Part shown: piece by piece, positions 10,240 through 22,354 of the stretch | Layout: every line of letters starts with the position of its first letter | Position numbering within the stretch: position 1 is the stretch's first letter | NCBI GenBank assembly: GCA_010093485.1 | Contig: MU001492.1 | Span: 1,659,122-1,723,121, forward strand | Length of the DNA stretch: 64,000 nt | Origin: Karstenula rhodostoma CBS 690.94 | Taxonomy: Eukaryota > Ascomycota > Dothideomycetes > Pleosporales > Didymosphaeriaceae | Reading direction: 5' to 3' | Translations under genes and position numbers: made by a program | Notes under the pieces: model-generated | Database searches by the model: none | Told to the model about the DNA's origin: nothing | What the model saw: only the letters and a program-made list of their open reading frames with translations

Positions 10240-13200
10240 ATGGGATCGATGAGTGTCGACAACAAATATGGGACATCGCTTGCAGTTGACCTGGATGTGT
10301 ACTGTGCCGCCTGGGCAGTTGTGTTGGCTCGCCATGCCGGAGTAGAGGATGCATGCGAGGTTGCCTTTGCCTGTCCAAATGGAAGCTCGCTGCGCTTAAG
10401 CTTCCATGCCGGAACCAACGTCGATAGCTTTCTGCAACATGCAAAGAAGGCATCAGACAATATCTATTGTCCCTTCTCCACCAGTGGGCTCCCTAAAGTC
10501 GCACTCAAGACCGCGGCCGGCGACAAGCACACCTTGGACGGCGCACCTGAAATCCTCGACGCCCATTTTCAACAGGCGGTGCTCCAGCTGCAATCGCAGC
10601 CTCCATCAACTGAACTTGGGGCAATCGATATCGCCAGTCCACTGGATGTACAGCATCTCCTGCGATGGAACGTCGAGCCGCCGCCGCGCGTCGAGGAGAC
10701 GTTGTGCAGCCTATTCTTGCGTCAGGCACGCGCGCAGCCGAACGCGCCCGCTGTCTCTTCGTGGGACGGCGATCTAACATACGCGCAGTTGAATGACTTA
10801 TCAGCGAGGCTCACAGATTTCATAAGACGACAGGGTGTGGGGCGCCAACAGGTGGTCGCGCTCTGTTTCGACAAGTCGCGCGTTGCTGTTATCGCCATGT
10901 TGGCAGTCTTGCGAGCCGGAGCTGCCTTTGTGAACCTCGGCATCGCGCTACCACAGCAAAGACAAGCCGCCATCCTCAGCGCATCCGATGCGGCCATCCT
11001 CCTGGTCGACCCTAGTAATAACGACCGTGTCAACGAGCATGACACAATCCCGAGCCTGGTGGTCGATTACGAGGTCATTGCAGCCCTCCCAATACCCACG
11101 ACTCCCCTCCCAGAGGTCGTGCCTACCGATGCCGCGGCTATTACCTTTACATCCGGCTCCACTGGCACGCCCAAGGGCATCGTTGTCGAACATGGCTCTA
11201 TAGCGACCACCTGCGAGGCCATGGCAAGCCGCTTGGATCTTGGGCCTACCTCGCGTGTACTGCAATTCGCGTCCTACACGTTCGATGCGAGCGTAGGTGA
11301 CATTTTCTATGCGCTTTCTCGGGGGGCTTGCGTTTGCAGCCCATCTGAACGTGAAAGAGTTGATGATTTGGCTGCAGTCGCTCGAAAGTTGGAGGTTAAC
11401 TGGGCCTTTCTAACACCGTCCGTTCTTTCGCTGATTGAACCCCGTGATGTACCTACCTTGCGGCGGCTCCTAGTAGGAGGCGAAAAGCCAGACCCAAAAC
11501 ATATCGCACTTTGGGCAGAAAGTGTATCGCTTCATCTGGTCATGGGCCCAGCTGAGTGTGCAATATATTGCGCTGCCAGCGAAGAAATTCGGCCCGGTCA
11601 AGATACTTCGACCTTCGGTCGAGCTGCCGGCTGCAGGTACGTAAACTTCAGATGGATAATAAACTTCTCCAACTGATTGTGTTTTCATTTCATTAGACTA
11701 TGGGTGGTGGACCAATACGATCACTCGAAACTTGCACCCGTTGGCTGTCAAGGAGAATTAATTGTAGAGGGAAGGAGTGTCGCTCGCGGCTATCTGAACG
11801 ACCACCAACGCACGCGGTTGGCCTTCTTAGACGCAAAGGACGTGCCGTGGCTACCACCGCAACACGAATCTCGCCTTTACAAGTCTGGCGATATAGTGCG
11901 TTTCAATGATGAAGACGGAACTTATTCTTTCGTCGCTCGCAAGGACAACCAGGTTAAGCTGCATGGCCAACGCGTTGAGCTCAGTGAGATAGAGATCCAT
12001 CTCAAAAAGATCATTCCAGACGTGGACAGCGCACTTGTTCTACTGAACACATCTGCAGAACAGGCTCAAAGACATCCTCTCGTCAGCTTCCTGGTCTTTG
12101 CAGGAGATTCTCCTGCCGTGGTTCATACAGGTGTGCCAATGTCCTCATGGAGCACCTACGGCAAGGACCTATTACGCAAAGCAAAGGATCAGCTGGCCGC
12201 TGTCTTGCCTGCTTACATGATTCCGACCCTATTCGTCCCACTCTTCCACGTACCCTTCACCGCCAACGGGAAGCGAGACACAGCAAAATTACGCCACATC
12301 TCTCAAGAATTATCGCACGACCAGCTCCGGAACTTTTCGTTATCTGATGAGACAGAAGTGGTTTCAAGGCCGCTTTCTCAACGCGAAGAGCAACTTCGAG
12401 AGCTATGGACCCAAGTGCTTCACGTCAGCCCATCGGAACTCGGATCGAGCAGCAGCTTCCTGGAGCAAGGCGGGGACTCTCTCGCAGCAATGCACTTAGT
12501 ATCGGCGGCCATAAGAGCGGGATTACATCTACAGGTTGCCACTGTCTTGATGCAACCTCGCTTGGCGGACATGGCTTCGAAAGTCCGCCCACTACAATCG
12601 CAAACACCGGCAGAAGACGCAACACCTGCTCCGCTGTCCCTTCTTCCACCTGGGCTTGATGTTCTGCAGCTCAAAGCCCATTGTGCTAGTGCTTGTACGA
12701 TAGATGTGGACCAAATTGAAGAGATCTACCCGGTGACATCGCTTCAAGAGGTACTCTGGACGGGCTCGCAAAGACGTCCTGGAACATACATTTTACAAAT
12801 GACCTTTCAGCTGCCTTCATCAGTGCCGTTAGACACTTTCACGTCAGCCTGGGATCAAGTGATCCAGACTGCCGATGTTCTCCGAACGAGGTTCGTTTCC
12901 GAGCCTCACGCAGGTCTCCTTCAGGTCGTCACCAGAACGTTCAGTTGGGATAGCTACAAGGATGTGGATGAGTTTCATAAACTCAATCCTTATGCTACAA
13001 TGGGTCTCGGCGACCGCCTAGCACGCCTAGCTATCATCAAAACGGGCAAGACGCCTACTTTCGTGTTCGCTGCGCATCATGTTCTTTACGATGCATTCAT
13101 GTTGAACATGATTTTCGTTCGCATCGCCGAGATCTGCAACACAGTAAGTCAAGCGATGCCCTGTACAACCCATTACTGACACCGCGATATAGGGAGGTAC

Positions 13201-13981
13201 TACCGCCTTGTCACCGTTCAAGAACTACGTGGCATATACCAACCGCCTGCCCTCGACGCCTTCAATGTCTTTTTGGAAAAGCGTGCTGGAGGATTGCCCT
13301 GGCCCGACTTGGCCACGTCCATCACCAGCAGACATCAAAACCACGGCAATCATTCGGCACTGCATTGCCTTCTCCGTCCGCCCTGCCGAGTTCACCATTG
13401 CCACCATCGCTCAGGCAGCCTTTACCTACGTTTTCAACGCACACACCCACGCCCATGACGTAGTTTTTAGTATGACTTTCTCCGGCCGTGACGCAGACCT
13501 ACCGTCCATACTCGATACCGCCGGTCCAACACTCTACACAGTACCATTTCGCATGCGCACAGACCGTGAAATCACTATACGCACCTTCTTGGACCGTGTG
13601 TGGAGCTACATCCGCGACAGCGCGCCGTACGGACACATTGGCCTCCCAGCTATTGCTCGTGCCAGCCCCGATGCTGCACGCGCGTGCGATATACGATGCG
13701 TATTCTCTGTGCAGCCCCAGCATGTAGTTGCACCGGAGGAAGTCTTTGGGCCTAGGGTATCGTTCCGAGAGGAAATGGGGAGATTGCCGCTGATCTTCGA
13801 GTGCTTTGTTGTACCCGGTGGAGTGGAGGTTGTGGCGGAGTATAACACGGGCAGTTTAGAGGGTAAGGAAGTGCAGAGGTTTGTTGAGCGGTTTGGTGAG
13901 GTGCTGGTCAGGCTCGTAGGGATGGGGATGGAAGAGAAGGTCAGTGGGATTGAGTCGAGTAGTGGGACTGACACGGATTAA
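10240..13981 (+). CDS. Monomodular nonribosomal peptide synthetase (A-T-C)
   Basis: Three exons (10240-11636, 11697-13143, 13193-13981) encode 1210 residues. After a 130-residue N-terminal stub that resembles the end of a condensation domain comes an adenylation domain (about 140-640). It has TFTSGSTGTPKG (A3), SYTFDASVGDIFYAL (A4), GELIVEGRSVARGYLN (A6), YKSGDIVRF (A7), NQVKLHGQRVELSEIE (A8) and TANGKRD (A10). A carrier domain follows with FLEQGGDSLA (about 724). A condensation domain (about 775-1210) has HHVLYDA. Odd points are A5, which reads MGPAE instead of YGPTE, and the condensation motif, which ends in DA where most active domains have DG. No thioesterase or reductase follows, so release may use the terminal C domain. 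The introns are GTACGT..TAG and GTAAGT..TAG. No other biosynthetic gene sits beside it. The product is unknown. Confidence 0.9.
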
Positions 13982-15010
13982 GAAGGCGTTTTGTGTATGG
14001 GACAAGTATGGAGCCCCTCTGATACGCTCTTTCGCCACCGCAGCTTCAGTCGAGTTCATGGACCCGTGTCAATGTGCAGACAACAGTTTCGGATGTGTAC
14101 AGGTTGCTAAGAATATATGCAGTTCAAGGAATTGGTTGGCGGTTGGCTCTCCACCTCCCTACCACCTGTCCAAAACCATTCGTGTCCTATGTAATTCTAT
14201 TTGCCCAAAATCCTCTTTCATCTTGCAATGTTATCCTCTAACTTTCGTACATTAGAGACTAGTATCTTATCTTGTCCTCCAACTTTCCATACTTCTAAGC
14301 TAAAGTATCTGAATCCAATATATCTAAGAGTAGTCTTGTCGCTCCCGCAATTGGTCACTATTTATCCATTTAAGTCCACAGCTTCTTCGCGTACCTATTC
14401 ATAATTGACTTCCTCTATTACAATCTGTACTTTCAGGACTAGCTCCCTGTCTTCTACTACGCTACTGCGCGCGACTCACCACCGCATTAGCACGTTGTGA
14501 CTGTACATAGTATGTAAGCTTCTTTGTACTCAGCCTTGTAGTACTTTAACTGTTCTATAGCTACTTTCTTAATTACTATCCTAGCTTCGCCTTGACCTTC
14601 CTATATACACTCTCATCTCTATACTATACTATAATTCTATATTACCTTGATACTATTTTATTTACTCCTTAACTGCAGTGTCCTATACGCTTTAACCTCT
14701 CTATTTCTACTTTAAATTCTCTAGAGACTTAGAATAAACTTTACAATATCGTAATTACTAATAACGTGCACGTAAGTGTTCTTGTAAAAAGGTAAACCCA
14801 AGGTAAATAAACTATACAAGGAATAGATTGGTAATCCAATTAGAAAAAATTTTTGTCGCCAATGTGAACAATTAATAATACGGCCCTGGAGTTTTATTCA
14901 TGCTACGAGAATAGAAGAACAGACACAAGCTCCGAATTGACACCAAATTCCCTAATGTACAAAGCATCTTCCAGATGCATAGCCAAATGCCACACTCACT
15001 CTCCGAGCCA
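13982..15010. other. AT-rich intergenic stretch with TA-rich, C-depleted tracts
   Basis: From about 14180 the sequence becomes rich in CTA/TTA words and poor in CpG. It could be an old RIP-affected repeat, but no ends or duplications were found. No gene seen. Confidence 0.45.
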
Positions 15011-17488
15011 CTACTTACCTGCTACCGGTCCTGCTACTGTCTTATCTTCTGATTCTGATGCTGATTCAGAATCGCTTTCTTCCCCATCGTTTCCTTTTGA
15101 TGTAGAGAACAACAGTAGATTGGCCACCTTGATTGGTTCTGCATCATGTTTTCTCGAACCAGGCAGACTGTCCTCGATGAGACCTTGAGCTATTCTTTTC
15201 ACTAGCTCGCCGTTCGCTTTCCAGACCACGTTGATACTCTCTCCACCATCCAGGTTGACAAGCTGCTCTAGATCTCCAATGTCCATCCGATACCAGACTT
15301 CGAACCACTTTAGTATTATGTGTCTCCACCCTTTCATATTCAATCCTAACCCCCTGGATTTTGCGGTATACACGAAGACAAACTTGTCGCCGGTTTTCGT
15401 AATTGCAAGGGCGAGACGCTCGTTGGGCTGAGATGCGTGAGAGAAACTGCCAACGATCTTCCGAGTCTCCGCGTTATACTCCCATTTTTTGCCGCTCGTG
15501 GAAAACGGCTGCATAAGCCCCGGTCCGCTCTGGATGAAACTGTCGTCTTCACCTTTGATCTCCTCGTAGTACTCGGCGTAATCATCAGGAAGAGGCCAAA
15601 CGAGATCTGTTGTACTTGTTTCGCCTACTGCGGCGTACCGGCCCGGACTTGCTTTGTGGTTGTTGAAGAAACCGCCATTGGTGATGAGCAAATTGGTCGG
15701 TTGTGTTGTGTAGTCCGTATAGTGAACTCCATGCACGTGATTGCCCTCAGGACTACCGGCGGCATACATATGACCGCCCTTGATCTGGATAACGTCGAAC
15801 TTGCCATCCCCCCTCATAGCAGTTATGATCTTGTGGGCTTTGCTTCTGTCGGGAACTTTGCTTTCCCAACCGTCCTTACTGCGGTACAGTCTTGTTACCT
15901 CACGGTGTATAATATATATATAATTAAACTATTTAATTTAATTACTCTATTAATATATATTTAAGAAGAAGTTATTTAAATCCTTAATATAGTTTTTATA
16001 CCTCTTTTAAAGTATATAACCTATCTCTATATTATAGAGGAGCTATTTAGTAAGCCTAATCTACTATATTACTATCTTATTTATATATATTAGATTAGTA
16101 CTACTATAATAATAAGAAAGCTATAACTTACTACTAAGTTTTTTAGAAAGCTCTTTAAGCTAGTAAATAATATAGTTAATTATTATATAATAAGAATCTA
16201 TATATATAATCTTAATTTTAGTATTTTTAGATAGTATATAGAGGATATATAGGTTATTAAAGTAATTAGAGTCTAGATATAAAGGGTAGTATATTATAAT
16301 ATAGAGTTAATTATAATAAGTAAAAGACTATAGTACCTCCTTAATTTATATACTATATCTATAACTTATTACTCTATTTTATAGTAGTTAAGTATTAAAA
16401 TAGTTAAAGTAATAATAATTCTAGAGCTATAGTTATATATAACTTACCCTACTAATTACTCTAATACTCCCTCCTCCTTACGGGTGCCCTCCTAATAGGT
16501 ACCTACAGGCGCCTCCCTATTATCTTCTATAACTCTAGGATCCCTACATGTTACTGCGGTATATCCACCACATGACCTTTTTAGACCTGCTATTATGGTA
16601 CAAGGTGTGTTCTTTATACCATTTGTTGTAGGGCTTGGCGCAGTCTTCGGCCACGGGTTCCTTCTTCTTTTTGCCGCCTACTCGATTTGATTAGTACATG
16701 AGTTTAGCAAAAATGGTCACAAAGGTAGACTCACCTCCACCTCCTGTGGCTTTTCCTTTTCCTTTTCCTTTTCCCTTTGGTTTCACTCCTGCTGCAAACC
16801 AACGTAGCATGCGTTTCGCTACTTGTGGTAGCGGAACGAAGTTCTCTATGTCTCGTACGATGTTTTTGACCTTGGTAGTGCTTCCAGTACCGCCAGACTG
16901 TGCTTTTTGTCCCTTTGTCCCTTTCGTTTGCTTAGGGAGAGGACACGCCTTTGGTTTCTTGGGCTTGGGCTTTGCTGTCGTCCCCTTCTTGGGTGTAGTT
17001 TTTGGTCGGCTCTTCCCCTTCCTAGTCCGGGTTTTCGTCTTCGGCACAGCTGCTGGTCTCTTCCGGGTCTTAGATCTCCCTCCACGACGGGCCTCGAGAG
17101 TATGGCGATCAGATCTGCCTTCGCTCTCGTCCACAAAGAGATCATACACCAGCTGGTCAGTTTGGGAAGCGCCTCCCAGCACTCCATCGGTAGCAATACA
17201 TTGGTTGATGATGTTTTGAAATTGACCGACACAATCTCCAGCGTCGGAAAGGAGAGCGCCACCAGTAAGGGGGGTAATGGTCAACACGATCGGTCCACAT
17301 TGCCCTGAGATGGTTCCTTGATTAATCCCAGTAGCGCAGAAATCTGCGATGCAGTCTTCTGTTACTTTTGCGATGATACTCACACTCGAATTGGTCGCAG
17401 CATCATGCTTGGTGTCACAGCTAACACGCGCTCCCGACACCCCAAGGACAAGTACAGTTCCCAGGGTAGGGAGCAGAATGGACCGCAT
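15011..17488 (-). pseudogene. Secreted phosphodiester-glycosidase (NAGPA-type) protein, broken by a transposon
   Basis: Exon 1 (17488-16735) begins with a signal peptide (MRSILLPTLGTVLVLGVSG), followed by a Cys-containing domain and a long Lys/Arg/Pro-rich linker ending in a KGKGKGKGK run. Intron 16734-16678 (GTGAGT..TAG). Exon 2 starts at 16677 and runs to 16551, where a 664-bp insertion interrupts a Tyr-Arg-Ser reading. The same frame resumes at 15886 and continues to 15011. The C-terminal part has TNGGFFN and NLDGGES, hallmarks of the phosphodiester glycosidase fold of PF09992. Without the insert and one 11-bp duplication the exon parts add up to 582 codons with no stop, so the break is recent on a coding time scale. 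The isolated 3' part (first ATG 15817, 268 codons) lacks any export signal. The N-terminal domain may be a Y3-like glycan-binding fold, which is a guess. Role unknown. Confidence 0.82.
15876..16561 (-). mobile_element. AT-saturated (RIP-like) transposon copy with 11-bp target duplication
   Basis: The insertion covers 15887-16550, between identical 11-bp copies of TTACTGCGGTA at 15876-15886 and 16551-16561. Base composition changes abruptly at about 15908, from ordinary coding sequence to almost pure A+T. The last 150 bp before 16550 align, in reverse orientation, with 54319-54475. Almost all differences are C-to-T or G-to-A toward this copy. The duplication length suits a non-LTR (LINE-type) insertion better than an LTR or a typical TIR element. 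No open coding region remains. Strand is given for the orientation that matches the 54-kb copy on plus. Confidence 0.8.
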
Positions 17489-19025
17489 CGAATCGAAAGA
17501 CAGATTTTGAATGAATGATTGAACGAACTGGAATGAATGACGGGTCGAAGTAAAACGAGTGTGCCTGTATCAAACACGAATAAGGAAAGTGAAGTAATGA
17601 AAAACGAATGACTGGTTTTACTACATACCTAGAAAAGGAGGAATTGACCCGGCTTTTATATCGGAGACTTAAGAACACTTTGATTTCGGAAGTTAAACAA
17701 TCTCCAACGTTGCTCATGTTCGACGGATTGCCCTTTCGGTATAATTCACATCCCACCGGAAAACGTAAGCCATATCTTCGGATTTCTCGGATTCTACCGC
17801 AGAAACCGGGACATCATGGTCAGCTGGTCGCTATACTCATAAAGGTGATACTAAATACCATCTAGGAAAGGAAAGAATATCTAGAGCTTCGCTCTTCACG
17901 CAGAATCCTACGCTTTATTGGCTAGAACCCATCCTGATTGACTCTCATGTGTCAGTCGCTACAGTACCCGGGTGCATATTCTATTCGTTGAGTGCATCTG
18001 TATTTTCTGGACCTGTGCTGGCCCCTGTAGTAACATGATACAATGCCCCGTGTCCCATCGGGCTCGTGGGAGATAAGGACTCAAAGAGGTATTTCCTCTG
18101 GAAGCTACATCGCTCAAAATAGCATGTGCATGTATTTCCCCCTGCCGGTAAGTTCATCCTCAATGGCGCGTGCGTCGGTCAAGGAAAATGAGTTGTGATT
18201 TCCGACGGATGTGCAATTGTAGTCAGATGAGACATCGGCATATTGTTGGCTGATTTGCCTTTAATCGTGTTAACACATGCATGCTTGAGGCGTAGGTGTT
18301 GACAATATAGAAACGTGGCAAGGCTAAACTTGTCATGTACACCACACGCACAATACAGAGCGTGAAGTTTTTGAGTACAATTCCTCATATACAAGTTACC
18401 ATTATATTGTCCTAGGGATAAAAGTATGAGCAAAGGGTAGACAGCCTCACTCTAAGGTGTTTGTTGGATTGCGTAGATTGGCCTCTTCGCGCAGTATCAT
18501 CTGTCGACTTCCAGATGCGCGCGCAGTGGCCCCAATAAAGTCCAGCCGGGACAAACCGTTGACGAAGCGCTCAACCTTCGGGGCACCACGTTTCGAGGTC
18601 GCTAGCGCGCCAACGCGGATTCAATGCAGAGTTAAACTAGTGAAAGTGCGCCTAGCTACTACCACCAAGATGCTTATCCAGTCGCTCTTCTTTGGGACCG
18701 TGCCTCAACGCCGTGTACTATGTGCTGTGTTACCGTGCCTCATGACTGCAGTGTTGTTCTCGTAACAGCCACCGTATCGGGTTAGTGTCGCGTTAGTGCC
18801 ACTACGACAATGCGCATAAAATCAAACTCTGTCTCAACCGTGCCTCACACTTTGCTCCTTCGGCGTGATACATCAGCCGGAAAAGTAGACGAACTCCGGA
18901 TCCAAGCGAATGCAATCCCGAGTCTCATATGCACTTTTCGCCCCACGGGCATGCGTTGTTTGTCCACGACGGCGGGTGAACCAAGATATATACCCCTCCA
19001 CCGTTTCACTAAAACTACGATTAGT
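17489..19025. other. Intergenic, no gene recognised
   Basis: It contains the promoter of the broken glycosidase gene on the left and the upstream region of the 2EXR gene on the right. Short frames at 17608-17865 and 18457-18765 show no domain or splice support. Confidence 0.5.
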
Positions 19026-19121
19026 ATACAATTTCACATACAACATCGCGTCAACATTTTTGTCTACACACTCGATAACTCGATCTTTTTGTTATTATTT
19101 CCCTCCTGATACAATTTCACA
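19026..19121 (+). mobile_element. Short retroposon-like element, copy 1 (70 bp), 13-bp target duplication
   Basis: The 70-bp insert at 19039-19108 is bracketed by perfect 13-bp copies of ATACAATTTCACA (19026-19038 and 19109-19121). Its 3' part contains CTCGATAACTCGATCTTTTT and ends TTTCCCTCCTG. This is shared with copies at 26389-26490 (reverse) and 54590-54698. It lies just 71 bp upstream of the 2EXR start codon. Confidence 0.85.
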
Positions 19122-19179
19122 GTGCTACCTGTAGTATCTGCCACAACTGGTCTTTTCCAAACAAAGTGCTGCCATCAGC

Positions 19180-20383
19180 ATGTCAACCATCACATTCAGG
19201 CAGCTCCCGCGTGAGCTACGGGATATGATATGGTCAGCGGCTGCCGCCGTTCAATATCACCAGTAAGTTAGAACCACTTCCTCCGGCAATGACCTGACCT
19301 TACGATCTGTACTTATATCCTGGTCGTGTAGCATCGGGGACAGTTCGCCACACTCCCCCACAGCTCCGGGTGCTATCGAGCGCCTGCGGCAAGCCTTTGT
19401 TGGCTACAACAACTTACCACAAGATACAGAAATACAGCCTCTCAGATTATACGTCAATGACGATGGAGGGAAACTGCGTCTTCGTGTGAATGAATTCCAG
19501 ACCCTGGTAAATCATTTACCTATAGCCACTGTCTGTTCAGAGGCGCGACCGCATGCAATCGATTTCTGTCGGAAGCAAGTTAATATCTTGGATTTGCACT
19601 ACACCAAAGATCCCAGTAATGTGGATCACGAACTCATCGAACATGCTCTGCGGCCGACGACGGTTATGGTCACCAACATGGTTCTAGAAGAAGGCCTCTT
19701 TGACGGTCCAGAAGACAGTATTCGAGGTTTCAACTCTGCAGATCAGTACGTGACATCCCGGTACGAAGTAAATCTGTCTGAGCTAATTTGGTACCCGCAA
19801 TTGCAGTCTTGTTGCCATAATTGATCGCATTTTTGGTAGCTGTGTAGAAAACCTCGTCTTAAATTCTTGGTGCCACTCTGCTCAAACCCTGGAACGAATT
19901 TATTGGCCACACATTGGACGAACACGAGATAGAAAGGATATGTAAGTAATGTGCCTGACTATGAAATTTGCCCGTAAGTCTAGGCAGGCAGTACGCTAAT
20001 TCGCACACAGGGACTATACCTCCATTGATAATCCAAGCCATGCTCGACATATGGTTAAAATGACGCCTGATCGAACTATGCACATAAAGGCAGAAATACT
20101 TAACGAACACGACGACTCTAGGTTTGCCCTAAAGCGGCTCTCCGATCACCTTCTCAAGTTTCATGAGATTTTAGACGCTTGCCAGCAAAATCGAAAGCTA
20201 CCACGCCTACAAAGCTTTGAGCTGCAACTGCACACCTATTGTTGGGACGAGATATTGCCGACACACGTCAAGGCAATAGCCAATGATGGTGTGCTGTGGG
20301 TTAACTGGAGTGACTTCAAATCTGGTTTCGTTTCTGATTTCTATCATGACTTTTTTACAGATTATGTACATGAGGAAAGATAG
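19180..20383 (+). CDS. 2EXR domain-containing protein
   Basis: Four exons (19180-19262, 19332-19745, 19840-19941, 20011-20383) encode 323 residues. The N-terminus reads TFRQLPRELRDMIWSAAA, the opening of the 2EXR domain found in large expanded families of ascomycetes and similar in layout to an F-box. Residues 28-165 continue with a typical block around TVCSEARPHAIDFC. All four exon joins keep the frame. The exon 2/3 join (donor GTACGT at 19746, acceptor TAG at 19839) is the least certain. 2EXR proteins have no assigned biochemical activity, and many are variable between isolates. The start codon has a short retroposon insertion directly upstream, so its promoter may have been altered. Confidence 0.8.
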
Positions 20384-21835
20384 CGATAGCGTACGAAAGT
20401 CGTCCGCGGAGCCCATACGACTGCTTTCCTTGTTATTCCGCAAGAAGGGTTTATTGTCGTCAGTATAGCTTGTGTTGCGGTCGTACGGCATGGAGCACTC
20501 AAGTCGACTTAGTTGCGTGGTCGCGTTAAAGCACGCGTCGCCTTGCTTGCTTGCCTAACCCTTTCCTTACCCACTTGCAACGCTTCGTTTTGTGTTCCTT
20601 TTGGGCGATAGTCTATATTTTTTGTTTATTACTTTACGGTATACCACTTTGTAGTTCGTGTCAACAATCAGAAAATCGCAAGCATGCCTCGGTTTGAGAT
20701 TCATTCATGTGAGCACCAACATATTTGTAGGCCAACATTCAAGAACCGAAGGTCAAGGGTCAGAGATGGAATTCCAACCCTGATTCCAACACCAAACTAA
20801 GTCTATGATATCTTAGGCTATCCTGGTGAGTTATGAAGAGACTCCTATCAACAGTCACACAGTGCCGCAAAGATGGTATGGTTATTTGGTGTACAGTATA
20901 AGCTTGTTGATCTTCCGCCTCTGCAATATATTGTGGCGGATGCGGAATGCAGGCGTCAAGAGACAGTGTCAATGCAATGATAAAACACGTAAGACTCGTC
21001 CATCACAACCTAAACCTCTGGGAGTGTAGCACTCGTCTCATATTTAATACAAAGTACGGTAACACAGTGAGGTGTAAGAGTGATGGGTTGAGTTGGTGGA
21101 GCGGACTGCCTATATAGGACTAGGCTAGTCGGGTGCACCTGCCAGCTGCCAGAGGTGCTCCCGCCAACAATATTGTGCTCCACGTTGTTAGCTTTGCATC
21201 TTCTCAATTTTATCCAACACAAGAGAATGACATGTCTTCTCTGTCTTGAATGATATCCCGCTTATAAAAAGTTATGTCTCCTACTGCTGGCATCGGCTCT
21301 CATTAAAATTTCCTTTATAACGGTTTTTGCTAAGCCTATACGTTTTCATTCTCAGTCTCAACTCCACCACCCTCTCAACAACACCCCGATCGCGCTCCTG
21401 CCAGGAACAACCTCGGATTGAAGCTCATGAGAGAAGAAAAAAGGTTCTAGTACAGTACCCGTGCTCCAACTAACGCGACTGCATCTCGGGATAGCCGCAG
21501 GACCGCATGTGCAAATGAAGACGGAGAATTCAAGAATAGCTGTGCTCTCGTCCGCTCGATTATATGAACAGCGAGGTGGGGTGTGGCTCTGCAAATATAG
21601 TGGGGACCGTGGCGACATGAAACTTGGGGTCTAAAGACATGATTGCCCGAATCCCGGACCCCTGCCGGACCTGCAGCACAGCGGCACATGGTTGTTGTCT
21701 CCGCATGTTCTATAGGAATACGAACGTTGTCAGAACATTATATTGCAATGAAAACGAGTTCATGCAGTTGTACGTCGCCACGCATCGTTGTGCGCTTTAT
21801 GTAATTGCGCACCAAGCTGGCAAAGGGTTCACAAA

Positions 21836-22025
21836 CGTGAGTCGCTCACACATTGAAACGAACGCACAAGTGCCGGATAATGTAGGTTACTCGGGCGAGT
21901 ACCTGCAGGGTGTTTGGTCCTTTTCAGTCACGTGAGTCGCTCACACATTGAAACGAACACACAAATGCCGGATAATGTAAGTTACTCGGGCGAGTACCTG
22001 CAGGGTGTTTGGTCCTTTCCAGTCA
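21836..22025. repeat. Two tandem copies of a 95-bp unit
   Basis: Units 21836-21930 and 21931-22025 differ at four positions, all transitions. Each unit starts with the palindrome GTGAGTCGCTCAC. CACGTG occurs at the junction (21929-21934) and again right after unit 2 (22024-22029). The array is about 330 bp upstream of the lipoxygenase start, so it could carry binding sites. That is inference. Confidence 0.9.
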
Positions 22026-22277
22026 CGTGTTTCCGCCAGTGCCTGTGATTGGCTCAGTGATCGCATGAACGGATATCCCGAAGGCGTAGCTTTCGAAGAT
22101 TTGAGTATGTTCCTAAGCGCATTTCGGATTTGAGGCACAGCAGAGCGTCTTCGCTGAGAAGAACGCACTCGTTCTACCCTAGCTTGAATTGGACTACAAA
22201 CGCTCGAATGTCCGACTTCTGCCTTGCTTCACGGGCCTCGAGCACTAGTACCTGCCAGTATTCACACTGAGTGCCTT

Positions 22278-22283
22278 TATAAA
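22278..22283 (+). promoter_or_regulatory. TATA-box-like element of the lipoxygenase gene
   Basis: TATAAA lies 71 bp before the ATG at 22355, the usual spacing for a fungal TATA element. Assigned by position only. Confidence 0.4.
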
Positions 22284-22354
22284 CCTACAGACTTCCTGCT
22301 CACTCTACCTAAACATCTGAACGTCACTCTTTTCCCATTCCACATTGAGCCACT

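Larger units (their letters stand above)
20384..22354. other. Intergenic with 95-bp tandem duplication
   Basis: No gene recognised. The right part holds the lipoxygenase promoter and the duplication listed separately. Frames of 60-100 codons around 21350-21940 have no domain. Confidence 0.5.

Noticed and set aside
13982..15010. CRISPR-like or satellite array in the AT-rich stretch
   Set aside because: The TA-rich words do not recur at a regular period; simple composition bias explains it.
16698..17219. 173-codon plus-strand frame opposite the glycosidase exon 1
   Set aside because: It is the antisense shadow of the Lys/Arg/Pro-rich linker; the minus strand has the signal peptide and splice sites.
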